Below are positions 47,096-57,442 of a stretch of DNA of 64,000 bases, one piece after another. Both the position numbers and the translations under genes were made by a program. The stretch is from assembly GCF_034259105.1 (NCBI RefSeq), contig NZ_CP139478.1, forward strand, positions 1,849,001-1,913,000, in the 5' to 3' direction. Source of the stretch: Limosilactobacillus reuteri. Its GTDB lineage: Bacteria > Bacillota > Bacilli > Lactobacillales > Lactobacillaceae. Under the pieces are notes generated by a model. It had not been told where the DNA came from, did no database searches, and saw nothing but the letters and a program-made list of their open reading frames with translations. Each line of letters starts with the position of its first letter. Position 1 is the stretch's first letter.

Positions 47096-47560
47096 CTATT
47101 TAACCTGATCTACATCAGTCCGGACAACCAACACATCAACAGGTGCATTACGCTTTACGTATGACGTAACTGAACCCATTACGGCTCGTTGCATCCGTGA
47201 TAATCCACTAGCACCGATAATAATCATGTCGTTGTGGTGGTCACGAGGGAAGTCAAACGAAATAATTGTCTTTGGATTACCAAGACGAATGTGGATATCA
47301 AGATTATCAAAGCCATCCTTATCCTTGGCATTTTTCAACAATTCATCAAGGTATTGCTTTGATTTATCAACTAATTGATAAGCAATACTTCCATCTGACA
47401 TACCAGCAAAGTTATAAGCCATTGCTCGTGTATCGATTACATTTAAAATATCTATATGGGCACCATTACGCTTTGCGATTGCAATTGCGCGGTGCAATGC
47501 AAATTCTGATTCCTGAGAACCATCAACTGGAACTAGGATGTTTTGGTATTCTTGATCCAT
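47096..47560 (-). CDS. Universal stress protein, UspA family
   Basis: Usp of 154 residues. The nucleotide motif GASGLSRMQRAVMGSVTSYV near the C-terminus fits G-x2-G-x9-G-S. It resembles the Usp at 591-1058 (both have FGN or LGNPK and a DHHND/DHNTD segment). GGAGGTTC precedes the ATG. An IS30-type element has inserted 64 bp upstream of the start, likely at or near its promoter. Confidence 0.9.
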   Translation of the reverse strand: MDQEYQNILVPVDGSQESEFALHRAIAIAKRNGAHIDILNVIDTRAMAYNFAGMSDGSIAYQLVDKSKQYLDELLKNAKDKDGFDNLDIHIRLGNPKTIISFDFPRDHHNDMIIIGASGLSRMQRAVMGSVTSYVKRNAPVDVLVVRTDVDQVK

Positions 47561-47623
47561 AGGTTTGAACCTCCAAACAAATTAGTAATGTCTTTACTTA
47601 AATTATACCATTTTTTTAAAGCG

Positions 47624-48696
47624 TCGTTTGTAAAATTAAGTTAGAAAAAGTAAAAAGCCATTTGTGATAGACTTTTGAATATTCCTAATCAAAAGAAAGG
47701 CAATCACAAATGACCTATAAACATCTTACCACACGTGAATTAACTCTCATAGCTGATTTTTGGTATCAAGGTACTAAAGCTTATCGGGCTGCTAAATTAC
47801 TTCAGCGTAGTCAAGAAACCATCTATCGTGTTTATCGTTTCCTCAACGACGGTAAAACCATCGACCAATATCTTCAGACTTATCAGCGACATAAGCGTCG
47901 TTGTGGTCGGAAGCAGACCCAACTGCCAACTATCGAAGTTAACTATATCCATGCGCAAATCAAGGCAGGTTGGACTCCTGATACTATTATTGGTCGTCAT
48001 GAACACCCAATTAGCTGCAGTATGCGCACCCTTTATCGCATGTTTGCCCGCAATCAGTATGGCTTTTCCGTTAAACAGCTACCGATGAAAGGAAAACGCC
48101 ATCCCAATGGCTATGTGGAACATCGTGGTAAAGCTGGCCAATTAGGACGCAGTATCTATCAACGATATCGTGATTTTCCGCATTACCAACATGAATTTGG
48201 GCACTTTGAAGCTGATACAGTTCAAGGTAAAGCTCACCGCGGAGCGGTAATGACGCTAGTAGAGCGACAATCCAAAGTAATGATTGTCCTTAATATTCAT
48301 CATAAAACAGACGAAGCAGTGAATTGCCAGCTTGATCAATGGCTCGCTAAACTGCCACGTCACTTTGTTAAATCAATTACTTTTGATAACGGGAAAGAAT
48401 TTGCTGGATGGCGAGAAATAGCCAATAAGTATGATCTTCACACCTATTTTGCGGAAGTCGGTGCTCCCAATCAACGAGGGTTAAACGAAAATAATAACGG
48501 CCTCTTGCGTCGTGATGGTCTTAGTAAAAAGCTAGATTTTCGCGATTTACCAGACGAACTAGTCACTCAGCTAATGCATCGTCGCAACAATATCCCACGA
48601 AAATCTCTAAATTATCGTACACCATTAGAAGTATTCTTGAGTCATGTCACAGAAGAACAACTTTCACCTTTTTTCTAATTTAAATTGACATTTCAG
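47624..48696 (+). mobile_element. IS30-type element (about 1073 bp), related to 1070-bp type
   Basis: Ends TCGTTTGTAAAATTAAG (left) and CTGAAATGTCAATTTAA (right, reversed) match those of the 1070-bp element, but internal sequence differs widely. A separate lineage of the same group. Confidence 0.85.
47710..48678 (+). CDS. IS30-family transposase
   Basis: Transposase of 322 residues, clearly homologous along its length to the two 321-residue copies at 33579 and 34733 but with many differences. The DDE residues are in FEADTVQGKAHRG, ITFDNGKEFAGW and NENNNGLLRRDG. Intact frame. A GAAAGGCAATC site precedes the ATG. Confidence 0.93.
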   Translation: MTYKHLTTRELTLIADFWYQGTKAYRAAKLLQRSQETIYRVYRFLNDGKTIDQYLQTYQRHKRRCGRKQTQLPTIEVNYIHAQIKAGWTPDTIIGRHEHPISCSMRTLYRMFARNQYGFSVKQLPMKGKRHPNGYVEHRGKAGQLGRSIYQRYRDFPHYQHEFGHFEADTVQGKAHRGAVMTLVERQSKVMIVLNIHHKTDEAVNCQLDQWLAKLPRHFVKSITFDNGKEFAGWREIANKYDLHTYFAEVGAPNQRGLNENNNGLLRRDGLSKKLDFRDLPDELVTQLMHRRNNIPRKSLNYRTPLEVFLSHVTEEQLSPFF

Positions 48697-48843
48697 GAAG
48701 AATAAAGCGAAGGAAACCAGAATAATACTGACCTCAGATAAAATTCCAAATTTCCTAAAATTTAGACTATACATTAATCTTTAATTAGAGTAATCTTAAT
48801 ATATCCAATATACCTTTAATATTTGAAAGTGAGGCCGCATCTT

Positions 48844-49314
48844 ATGGACAAGATCGATAGGAAGATTATTAACCTTCTTCAAAAAAACGCCCGTGCTTCT
48901 TTGAAAGAACTCTCTAAAGAATGTTTTATTTCATCACCAGCAATTGCGGCGCGAATCAATAAACTTGAACGAAATGGGATTATTACTGGCTACCATACAA
49001 GTGTTAACATGGAAAAAATCAACTTTCATGTTAAAGCTTTTATTCAGGTGCAGCTTGAGCCTCGCCAAAAACAAGAATTTTACCCCTACATTCAACAAAT
49101 TCCCAATGTGATCGAATGCAACTGTGTAACTGGTGATTATTCAGAAATTATGGAAGTTGTTTTTCCTTCTACCACCGATTTAGATGACTTTATCAATACG
49201 ATTCAACAACGTTTTGGAAAGACAAGTACACAAATCGTATTTAGTACAAGCGTGGAGCACCGGGGAGTTAAGTTAGCATCAGCAAAAGATACTGCCAATT
49301 CAGAAGAAGTATAA
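48844..49314 (+). CDS. Lrp/AsnC-family regulator
   Basis: Feast-famine regulator of 156 residues. N-terminal helix-turn-helix about 5-50 (DRKIINLLQKNARASLKEL, then SPAIAARINKLERNGII) and a RAM domain about 66-140 including the CNCVTGDYSEIMEVVF strand-turn. ATG at 48844 is preferred over an in-frame start at 48823 because AGTGAGG lies between. It is convergent with the symporter gene. Effector is probably an amino acid. Confidence 0.9.
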   Translation: MDKIDRKIINLLQKNARASLKELSKECFISSPAIAARINKLERNGIITGYHTSVNMEKINFHVKAFIQVQLEPRQKQEFYPYIQQIPNVIECNCVTGDYSEIMEVVFPSTTDLDDFINTIQQRFGKTSTQIVFSTSVEHRGVKLASAKDTANSEEV

Positions 49315-49319
49315 AGATA

Positions 49320-49494
49320 AGGGACTGTGACATAAGTTAAGTTACTTTCATAAAAAGCAAATACGCAGTACAACAATAGGCCTCTAACGTCCGGCAAAAC
49401 CGAACATTAGAGGCCTATTGTTGCTTGCGGGGGCTCCCAGAGGCTAGCTTCGCGTCGAAAAACGAAGTCACAAGTGACTTCTGTCTCGCTCCCT
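49320..49494 (+). repeat. Intergenic structured repeat, family A, copy 2
   Basis: Begins GGGACTGTGACATAAG and contains a hairpin in which AACAATAGGCCTCTAA pairs with TTAGAGGCCTATTGTT. It is followed by AGGCTAGCTTCGCGTCG, a block also found in the family B copy at 60108-60293. Homologous in reverse to 5547-5691. It separates lrp from the convergent symporter gene and may act as terminator for both. Confidence 0.8.
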
Positions 49495-49502
49495 TATGTT
49501 TC

Positions 49503-50816
49503 TTATTCGACTTCAGCATCAGTTTCTGTCGGTGTCTTTTCTTTTCCGTAATTATCTAAATATGCATTATATTTTTCACGGTCAAGCGCACCTTCAGATT
49601 CACCGATAACAAGTGTGGCAATTGAATTACCGACCACGTTTACGGCAGTTCGTCCCATATCAACGAAACGATCAATTCCGGCAATGAAAGTCAAACCAGC
49701 CATTGGAACCCCAATTGTAGAAACACTAGCAAGCAATACAACAAAAGAAGCTCCTGGAACCCCAGCCATTCCCTTACTAGTAATCATCAAAACAACCAGC
49801 AGAGTAATTTGGTGAGAAATACTAAGATGAAGTCCATATGCTTGTGCTAAAAAGATCGCTGCTAATGATTGATAAATTGCAGATCCATCAAGGTTAAAAG
49901 TATAACCAGTTGGGATAACAAAAGTTGTAATCCCCTTGCTTACCCCCATCTCGTGCGTCTTTTTCATCAAGCGAGGCAACGTAACTTCTGAACTAGCAGT
50001 AGTAAATGCCAAGACAATCTCATCAAGGATAGCGCGCATCGTCTTCCAATAACGTAAATGGAATATATGAGCAGTAATACCGAGGACAACAATAATAAAG
50101 ATTAACATTGTCACATACGCAATCACAATAAATAATCCTAATGGCAGCAGAGCACTAATACCCATTTCGGCGATTGTCATTCCAATTAAACCAAAGACCC
50201 CAATTGGTGCAAACTTCATGACCCAATTAGTAACTTTGAACATAACTTCTGAAACTGCATTTAATACATCAATTAAAATTTTAGCCTTTTCCCCAACAGC
50301 TGCAATTCCTAATCCGAAAAGAACTGAGAACAGAATAACAGGCATCATGTCACCATCAGACATGGATTTAAAAATGTTCGTTGGAATAATCGACAAAATT
50401 AATGGCCAGAATCCGCTACTATGTTCTGCCGATTTTGCAGTGGACATATATTGCGAAATATCAGTTGCATGAAGTTTATGAATATCAATAAACGAACCTG
50501 GATGGGTAATGTTAGCCATTACGATCCCTAAAATTAACGCAATTGTGGTTAAAACTTCAAAATAAATTAATGTTTTTCCACCAATCCGTCCTAACTTTCT
50601 AATATCACCAATATTAGCAATTCCAACAGTCAAGCAAGAAACAACAATTGGCATTACGATCATTTGAATCAGCCGGATAAAAATTGTTCCTAAGCTCTGC
50701 ATAACAGTGATGGCACCCTTATTTTGATAGAAAATTAATCCACAAATAATACCAAGGGCCAGCCCAATCATAATTTGCCAGCCCATACTGAGGCGTCCGA
50801 AACGATATCGCTTCAC
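49503..50816 (-). CDS. Dicarboxylate/amino acid:cation symporter (DAACS)
   Basis: Membrane symporter of 437 residues related to GltP/GltT. Helices with the conserved serine-rich hairpin FTTASSEVTLPRLM, the NLDGSAIYQSLAAIFLAQAYG segment and TSKGMAGVPGASFVVL are family signatures. Glutamate, aspartate or C4-dicarboxylates are the usual substrates, with H+ or Na+. The ATG at 50816 follows AGGGAGATTG. The 249 bp upstream, between it and the divergent dedA, hold only AT-rich DNA with possible -10 boxes. Confidence 0.9.
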   Translation of the reverse strand: MKRYRFGRLSMGWQIMIGLALGIICGLIFYQNKGAITVMQSLGTIFIRLIQMIVMPIVVSCLTVGIANIGDIRKLGRIGGKTLIYFEVLTTIALILGIVMANITHPGSFIDIHKLHATDISQYMSTAKSAEHSSGFWPLILSIIPTNIFKSMSDGDMMPVILFSVLFGLGIAAVGEKAKILIDVLNAVSEVMFKVTNWVMKFAPIGVFGLIGMTIAEMGISALLPLGLFIVIAYVTMLIFIIVVLGITAHIFHLRYWKTMRAILDEIVLAFTTASSEVTLPRLMKKTHEMGVSKGITTFVIPTGYTFNLDGSAIYQSLAAIFLAQAYGLHLSISHQITLLVVLMITSKGMAGVPGASFVVLLASVSTIGVPMAGLTFIAGIDRFVDMGRTAVNVVGNSIATLVIGESEGALDREKYNAYLDNYGKEKTPTETDAEVE

Positions 50817-51065
50817 TTTATATCAATCTCCCTTATGTAGTCTTATTATACTTTAGCACATTTTTAGTAAGATTTTAGCAATTTTTAAGATTTTATTTAA
50901 TTAAATCCGAACACTTTTTGCTCTTTCTAGGTATTTTATTCACTTCAATATAATAATTCTAATTTATAATTCGTAATTTTCACTAAAGAAAAATAAGACC
51001 GCTACTAAGTATTTCTCCAATATGATAGAGTGTTTAGAGAATATTTAATTGAATAGGAGTAATTT

Positions 51066-51677
51066 ATGAACGCTTGGATAACGGAATTTATTAATCAGTT
51101 TGGTTATTTTGCGATTGCCTTACTAATTGCCCTTGAAAATGTCTTTCCACCGCTACCATCCGAAATTATCCTTACAATGAGCGGATTCATGACGACCACC
51201 ACTTCATTATCAAGTATTGGTGTAATTATCGCCGCAACAATTGGCTCGCTTATCGGGGCACTTATCTTATATGCTCTTGGTCGCCAGTTAACTGTTACCC
51301 GCCTTGAACACTTACTCGGACACCGCTTATTTAAGCTTTTAGGCTTTCATCAAGATGATGCTAAAAAAGCAGTCGATTGGTTTAATAAACATGGGACAGG
51401 CGGCATTCTTTATGGCCGCTGCATTCCTGTTATCCGCAGTCTAATCTCTATTCCTGCAGGGATCGCTCAGACTTCATTAGGAAAATTTTACCTTCTTACT
51501 ACTATCGGGAGCGCCATCTGGAACACACTGCTTGTCGTTCTTGGTGCTTGGGTCGGCCAATCATGGAATAAAATTGTCATTATCTTCAACGATTACACGA
51601 CTGTTGCTATCATCATTATGGCGATCATTGGCTTATACTTTGCTTATCGGTGGTATCAAAAAAGAATTAAAAAATAA
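51066..51677 (+). CDS. DedA-family membrane protein
   Basis: SNARE-associated (DedA) family protein of 203 residues. N-terminal ENVFPPLPSEIILTMSGF and the re-entrant YGRCIPVIRSLISIPAGI are the conserved motifs. Members flip undecaprenyl phosphate or other lipids or maintain membrane potential. ATAGGAGTAA precedes the ATG. A strong terminator follows. Confidence 0.92.
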   Translation: MNAWITEFINQFGYFAIALLIALENVFPPLPSEIILTMSGFMTTTTSLSSIGVIIAATIGSLIGALILYALGRQLTVTRLEHLLGHRLFKLLGFHQDDAKKAVDWFNKHGTGGILYGRCIPVIRSLISIPAGIAQTSLGKFYLLTTIGSAIWNTLLVVLGAWVGQSWNKIVIIFNDYTTVAIIIMAIIGLYFAYRWYQKRIKK

Positions 51678-51741
51678 AATGATTCAGTTTTTATTAGCAA
51701 AAGGTTTTAGCACCATTACTATTAAAACTGAATCATTTTTA
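51677..51741. terminator. Bidirectional terminator between dedA and galR
   Basis: AAAATGATTCAGTTTT pairs with AAAACTGAATCATTTTT over a loop of about 30 bases. Confidence 0.85.
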
Positions 51742-51745
51742 TATG

Positions 51746-52744
<999 letters not shown>

Positions 52745-52775
52745 TCAGCGCCCCTTTCTTCATTTTAGGTTAAAA

Positions 52776-54227
52776 CTATTTTAAGGCATCAACGAATCGT
52801 TGCCAACCTTCATTTCCAGCTGTATCATCCTTAAAGACTCCCGCATTTTCTAGAACATTGGCAAAGACATTAGCAAGCTCTTGTTCCATAACCTCATCGA
52901 CATTATCCGCGGTGATATTAATCCTTGACTGAACTTCTTTTGCCCATGGAAGATGACTATCTGCAATCTTATTTTCAGCGCCAAGCCAAAACTTCTTGAC
53001 TTCATTTAATTCATCTTTGAGCCGTGCTGGTAAGATTGCTCGACCCATCACTTCAATTAAACCAATATTTTCCTTTTTAATGTGCCATAGTTTTTCATGG
53101 GGATGGAAGATTCCGAGCGGATATTCAGCATTAGTATTATTATCCCGCAAAACTAAATTGAGAACAAACTTATCGCCCTCCCGATGCATGATAGGGGTAA
53201 CAGTATGGTGCCGCGTCTGTCCATCAAAAGCTTTAATGTCAAGACTTTCATCACTGTATTGATCCCATACCTTAATAATATGGGTACCAAGATCAATTAG
53301 TTGTTCAGCATCTGTACTAGTTAAACGAATATCACTCATTGGCCAGTTAACAATTCCCGCATCAACAGCTGGATATTCAGCAAAGTTCAATTCTTTCTTA
53401 ATGGAGGCTTTCATCATTGGGAAAATATGCTTACCACCTTGATAGTGCTCATGAGCAAGCATTGAACCACCAACAATTGGTAAATCAGCGTTACTTCCAA
53501 CAAAATAGTCCGGGAATTGCTTTTCGATTTCAACCAGGTTAATTAAAGTTTGCCGATTGATCTTCATTGGTTCGTGCTTACTATCGAGGAAGATACAGTG
53601 TTCGTGGAAGTAAGCATACGGAGAATACTGGAATCCCCATTGTTGGCCACCTACTGTAATCCGAATAATACGGTGGTTGCTTCGTGCTGCTTGCCTAAGG
53701 CGTCCCTTGTAACCCTCATTTTCCATGCAAAGGGCACATTGTGGGTACTTCTTAGCGGTATCATGAGCAGCCGCTGCAATTGCTTTGGGATCCTTTTCCG
53801 GTTTTGAAAGATTGATGGTAATTTCAAGATTGCCGTACCTAGTTGGTTTATCAAAGACAACATTCTTCTTGATAGCAGCTACTTTAACATAATCGTTGCT
53901 GGTACATAGCTTATAGAACCAATTGGTCGCGGTTGATGGAGATTGCTGGTACTTTTCCCAGAACTTATGATTGACTACTGATGGCGTTGGGGTCATCAAA
54001 TCATAAAGCTGATCGTTTAAAATTTCCTTAGCAGTTTGACCATCATCAATTTTGCCACGTTTAACAGCTAGATCAATGAGTTGGCTAACAACCGGTTCAG
54101 CATCTTTAGCTTCAACATCTTCATCACCAACAAAGCCCCGAATCTTGTTTAAGACATAGATCCGGTCGAGTAGTTCATAAGTTCCACTAGCAATTACTTG
54201 GTCAGCAAACTTTTCCATTAACTTCAT
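52776..54227 (-). CDS. galT: Galactose-1-phosphate uridylyltransferase, Firmicutes type
   Basis: Leloir enzyme that swaps UMP from UDP-glucose to galactose 1-phosphate. At 483 residues it belongs to the longer Firmicutes class. Conserved histidine-rich segment LAHEHYQGGKHIFPM and YAYFHEHCIFLDSKHEPM are visible. GGGGGAATGAG precedes the ATG, 26 bp after galK. No epimerase gene is in the window. Confidence 0.95.
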   Translation of the reverse strand: MKLMEKFADQVIASGTYELLDRIYVLNKIRGFVGDEDVEAKDAEPVVSQLIDLAVKRGKIDDGQTAKEILNDQLYDLMTPTPSVVNHKFWEKYQQSPSTATNWFYKLCTSNDYVKVAAIKKNVVFDKPTRYGNLEITINLSKPEKDPKAIAAAAHDTAKKYPQCALCMENEGYKGRLRQAARSNHRIIRITVGGQQWGFQYSPYAYFHEHCIFLDSKHEPMKINRQTLINLVEIEKQFPDYFVGSNADLPIVGGSMLAHEHYQGGKHIFPMMKASIKKELNFAEYPAVDAGIVNWPMSDIRLTSTDAEQLIDLGTHIIKVWDQYSDESLDIKAFDGQTRHHTVTPIMHREGDKFVLNLVLRDNNTNAEYPLGIFHPHEKLWHIKKENIGLIEVMGRAILPARLKDELNEVKKFWLGAENKIADSHLPWAKEVQSRINITADNVDEVMEQELANVFANVLENAGVFKDDTAGNEGWQRFVDALK

Positions 54228-54253
54228 TTTCTCATTCCCCCACTAAAATACTA

Positions 54254-55432
54254 TTAAAGCTTATGTGGTCCATCAACAACTTCAGCATCATAGAAACTGG
54301 CATCGTAACCAATCTTGTCACGATAAATCTTGCCAACGTTTTTCTTAAAGTTATCTGCTTCAGATTTTTTAACAATAGCAATCGCACTGCCGGCAAACCC
54401 ACCGCCGACCATTCGAGCACCAAGGCAGCCTGGTTGATCCCATGCGTTTTCTGCTAACGTGTCAAGTTCTTTACCAGTCACTTCATAATCGTATTTAAGT
54501 GATACATGAGAAGCATTGATTAGGCGGCCTAATTCTTCAAGATCACCCTTCTCCATTGCATCAATGGCTTTCTTTGTCCGTTCATTTTCACTAACTGCAT
54601 GACGGGCACGACGAATTAATGTATCATTATCAATCAAGTAAGTGTATTGGTCAAATGTATCGGAATCTAATTCACCCAACTTATTAATATTTAGTTTCTT
54701 GTTAAGGCGTTTAACTGCTTCTTCACATTCTTGAACCCGTTCGTTGTATTTAGAACCAGCTAAGGAGTGATTCTTATTAGTACTCATGATAACTATTTCA
54801 TAGTCACCAAGTTCAAGTGACAGATACTTATATTCAAGGGTATTACAATCAAGATAAATTGCATTATTTTCTTTACCCATTCCGACAGCAAATTGGTCCA
54901 TGATTCCGGAATTAAGACCAACAAAGTCATTTTCAGTCTTTTGGCCAAGTTTAACTAATTCAATTTCATCGATATCAAGATTAAATTCATCTTTCAAAAT
55001 ATTACCCATCAACATTTCAATTGATGCTGATGACGATAAGCCTGAACCATAAGGAAGAAAACCATGGATGTATAAGTTAAATCCGTGATCAATCTTGAAG
55101 CCCCGTTGCTTTAGATAAACAAGCATCCCCTTAAAGTAGTTAACCCACTTTTCATCTTTAGCACTTTGCGGTTCTGTATCATTAATGTCAAAAGTAATAA
55201 TCTTACTGTCTTCTTCTTTTGCTGAATTAGCTGAGTAAATGGCGACTGTTGTGTCCTCACGCGGTCCATATACCCCATAGGTTCCAATACTGATTGCACA
55301 TGGGAAAACATGACCGCCATTATAATCAGTATGTTCCCCGATCACATTAATCCGTCCTGGTGAGAAAAATACATCCTTCCCCGGTTCCTTAAATACATCT
55401 TGGTATTCAGCTAAAAATTGTTGCTTATCCAT
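54254..55432 (-). CDS. galK: Galactokinase
   Basis: GHMP kinase that phosphorylates galactose. The 392 residues match the family: signature GRINVIGEHTDYNGGHVFP, ATP loop LPYGSGLSSSASIE and C-terminal GARMVGGGFAGSAIAIV. The start at 55432 (MDKQQFLAEYQ) is chosen because GGAGG lies 9 bp upstream; the earlier in-frame ATG contains that site. First gene of galK-galT-galR. Confidence 0.96.
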   Translation of the reverse strand: MDKQQFLAEYQDVFKEPGKDVFFSPGRINVIGEHTDYNGGHVFPCAISIGTYGVYGPREDTTVAIYSANSAKEEDSKIITFDINDTEPQSAKDEKWVNYFKGMLVYLKQRGFKIDHGFNLYIHGFLPYGSGLSSSASIEMLMGNILKDEFNLDIDEIELVKLGQKTENDFVGLNSGIMDQFAVGMGKENNAIYLDCNTLEYKYLSLELGDYEIVIMSTNKNHSLAGSKYNERVQECEEAVKRLNKKLNINKLGELDSDTFDQYTYLIDNDTLIRRARHAVSENERTKKAIDAMEKGDLEELGRLINASHVSLKYDYEVTGKELDTLAENAWDQPGCLGARMVGGGFAGSAIAIVKKSEADNFKKNVGKIYRDKIGYDASFYDAEVVDGPHKL

Positions 55433-55461
55433 CAGAATAACCTCCATACATCAAACAAACA

Positions 55462-55479
55462 TTAGTAAACTTTTACTAA
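55462..55479. promoter_or_regulatory. Palindromic operator, likely GalR
   Basis: TTAGTAAACTTTTACTAA has perfect 8-bp arms around CT. It lies just downstream of the galK -10, where a bound repressor would block initiation. LacI-family GalR sites in related species have a similar TTTAGTAAA-type half-site. It is upstream of galR's own operon, so autoregulation is likely. Confidence 0.75.
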
Positions 55480-55483
55480 ATAT

Positions 55484-55512
55484 AATTTACTACTTTTTAA
55501 CCACCCCGTCAA
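55484..55512 (-). promoter_or_regulatory. galK promoter
   Basis: Minus strand TTGACG (55507-55512), 17-bp spacer, TAAATT (55484-55489). Confidence 0.6.
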
Positions 55513-55556
55513 TAAGCGTTTACAAATAAATCAATACAACAAAGAAAACGATTACA
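55511..55556. promoter_or_regulatory. Two cre-like boxes in galK / hydrolase intergenic region
   Basis: On the minus strand TGTAAACGCTTATT (55511-55524) matches cre at 12 of 14. On the plus strand AGAAAACGATTACA (55543-55556) matches at 13 of 14. The first touches the galK -35 and the second lies 70 bp upstream of the SGNH hydrolase gene, so CcpA may control both directions. Confidence 0.55.
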
Positions 55557-55626
55557 CGAAAGCGAAGTTGATATACACGATCCATCTTTTAATGCTACAC
55601 TTGTTATAAATAATTGGAGGATTCAA

Positions 55627-56595
55627 ATGAAGAAATATCAACCAACCGATCTAATTAAATTTGCTTCACGTACTGGACGCTGGACCGTTAAAAAGATTAA
55701 TAATATGCCTACCTTATACACCACTAACCTTGGCAGCAACCTTCGTTTTAAGATTTCGAATGCTAAAAAATGTCAAATTGCTGTTTTGCCAAATCAAAAT
55801 CCCCTATCTCCTAGCCAAGTGTTTGCTTTTCGAATTGATGGCGGAAAGTGGCAACGGGTACAAGCTAGCTTAGAAAAAATTGATATTCCACTTGATTCGA
55901 CATTACATACCATCGAAATAATGGCAGCCGGTAATTCCGACATTGACGAAGTGTGGCAAGGTAATGAAGGCTTTGCAATTAAAAACATTTATCTCGATAA
56001 CGGCGAAATTATGGCAGCCCCGCAGCGTCCTGTGGTCAACTTTATCGGTGATTCAATCACGGCCGGTTGTTGGGTAGTTGGCAATCACCCTGCCGCTGAC
56101 TACCGACCAGAAACTAACTATGCGGGAATCTGTGCAGACCTGCTTAACGTCGATAGTGTTCGAATAGCTTACTCTGCTGGAGGAGTGCTAAGACCTGCTA
56201 CTGGCGGGGTACCAACTGCCGATGTCTTTTTAGGAAAAATTGATGCTCAAACATCATGGACGCCTAATCATCCTGATCTCAACGTAATTAATTTAGGCGT
56301 TAATGACCGTCGTTTTCCCTTAGCCCAGTTTATTGCCGCTTTCGACCTTTTTATCCAGCAAGTTAAGCTAACCTTTCCCCATGCTCCTTTAGCAATCATG
56401 ATTCCTTTTAGTCAGACTTTTGCTTCTGAGATTCGAAAAATCGCCATTAAACATGAATGTTCGATAATTGAAACCAAAACTTGGCACCATAGTTTCACTG
56501 ATGGGCTCCATCCTGATCAAGCTGGCGCTATCGCGGAAGGAAAAATGCTTGCACAAGCTTTACAACCTCTTTTATCTCAATTCAGTGTACAATAG
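55627..56595 (+). CDS. SGNH/GDSL hydrolase, CE2-like two-domain
   Basis: Esterase of 322 residues. Residues 1-130 look like a beta-rich N-terminal domain and the SGNH domain follows, with the nucleophile in FIGDSITAGC, the Asn in GVNDRRF and the Asp/His pair in TDGLHPDQAG. This layout resembles CE2-type carbohydrate esterases, which remove acetyl groups from sugars. There is no signal peptide, so it acts inside the cell, perhaps on imported acetylated oligosaccharides. TTGGAGGATTC precedes the ATG. First of four closely spaced genes. Confidence 0.85.
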   Translation: MKKYQPTDLIKFASRTGRWTVKKINNMPTLYTTNLGSNLRFKISNAKKCQIAVLPNQNPLSPSQVFAFRIDGGKWQRVQASLEKIDIPLDSTLHTIEIMAAGNSDIDEVWQGNEGFAIKNIYLDNGEIMAAPQRPVVNFIGDSITAGCWVVGNHPAADYRPETNYAGICADLLNVDSVRIAYSAGGVLRPATGGVPTADVFLGKIDAQTSWTPNHPDLNVINLGVNDRRFPLAQFIAAFDLFIQQVKLTFPHAPLAIMIPFSQTFASEIRKIAIKHECSIIETKTWHHSFTDGLHPDQAGAIAEGKMLAQALQPLLSQFSVQ

Positions 56596-56624
56596 TAATA
56601 AGAGTTAATACGAGGAGGATTCTC

Positions 56625-57407
56625 ATGGCTAACCAACGCTTACTTCCAATAAAGAATGGCTATAATTTTCGTGATCTTGGAGGTTATCCAACAGCAGATG
56701 GGCATCAAATCAAATGGCATCGGCTTATCCGTACAGGCTCACTTGCTCGTTTGGATCAAACTGATCTCACTGTTTTAGATAATATTCCTATTTCTCTAGA
56801 TATCGACCTCCGCGCTCCCGATGAAGTAAAGAAAGACCCTGATCGAGTGCCCTCCCAAGCAAAGTATTATCATTTGCCTGTTTTCGAAGCCGACGAAACA
56901 GATGCCTCGCATAGTGATGAAGAAATCGCCGCGCAGATGCAACAGCCAGGAAACGGTTATCACCATATGATTGATGTTTATCACCGAATGACTACGGCTG
57001 CTTCAGCCAAGCAAGCTTACCAGAAATTATTTAATCTCTTATTGAATAATGAACGCGGTGCCTTGCTATTTCATTGTACTGCTGGTAAAGATCGGACAGG
57101 GATGGCTACTTATCTTATCCTCAGTGCCCTCGGGGTTGAGCAAAAGATTATTATGGAAGATTACCTGTTAACGAATACTGTTACTCAGGAGTTCCGTAAT
57201 CACTGGTTGCAAGATATGCGTAATCATGGCGCTAGCGAGGCACTAGTGACAAATCGGGCTGCCCTTGCCTCAGTAGCTCCTGATTACCTAAATACAGCAA
57301 TCAAAAGCATTACCCAAAATTACGGAAACGTTAATCAATATCTTAATAATTACCTTGATATTACGCCTACCGAAATAAAAGATTTACGAAAATTGTATTT
57401 AAATTAG
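56625..57407 (+). CDS. Tyrosine-protein phosphatase, CX5R type
   Basis: Phosphatase of 260 residues. The P-loop LLFHCTAGKDRTGM contains the catalytic Cys and Arg (CTAGKDR). N-terminal NFRDLGGYPTADGHQIKW and LDIDLRAPDEV are the typical start of the bacterial tyrosine or lipid phosphatase group that includes Listeria LipA. Substrate (protein or phosphoinositide-like) is unknown. ACGAGGAGG precedes the ATG, 29 bp after the hydrolase. Confidence 0.9.
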   Translation: MANQRLLPIKNGYNFRDLGGYPTADGHQIKWHRLIRTGSLARLDQTDLTVLDNIPISLDIDLRAPDEVKKDPDRVPSQAKYYHLPVFEADETDASHSDEEIAAQMQQPGNGYHHMIDVYHRMTTAASAKQAYQKLFNLLLNNERGALLFHCTAGKDRTGMATYLILSALGVEQKIIMEDYLLTNTVTQEFRNHWLQDMRNHGASEALVTNRAALASVAPDYLNTAIKSITQNYGNVNQYLNNYLDITPTEIKDLRKLYLN

Positions 57408-57442
57408 GGTCGATTATAATTGTCTTATAAGGAGGAATTTTT

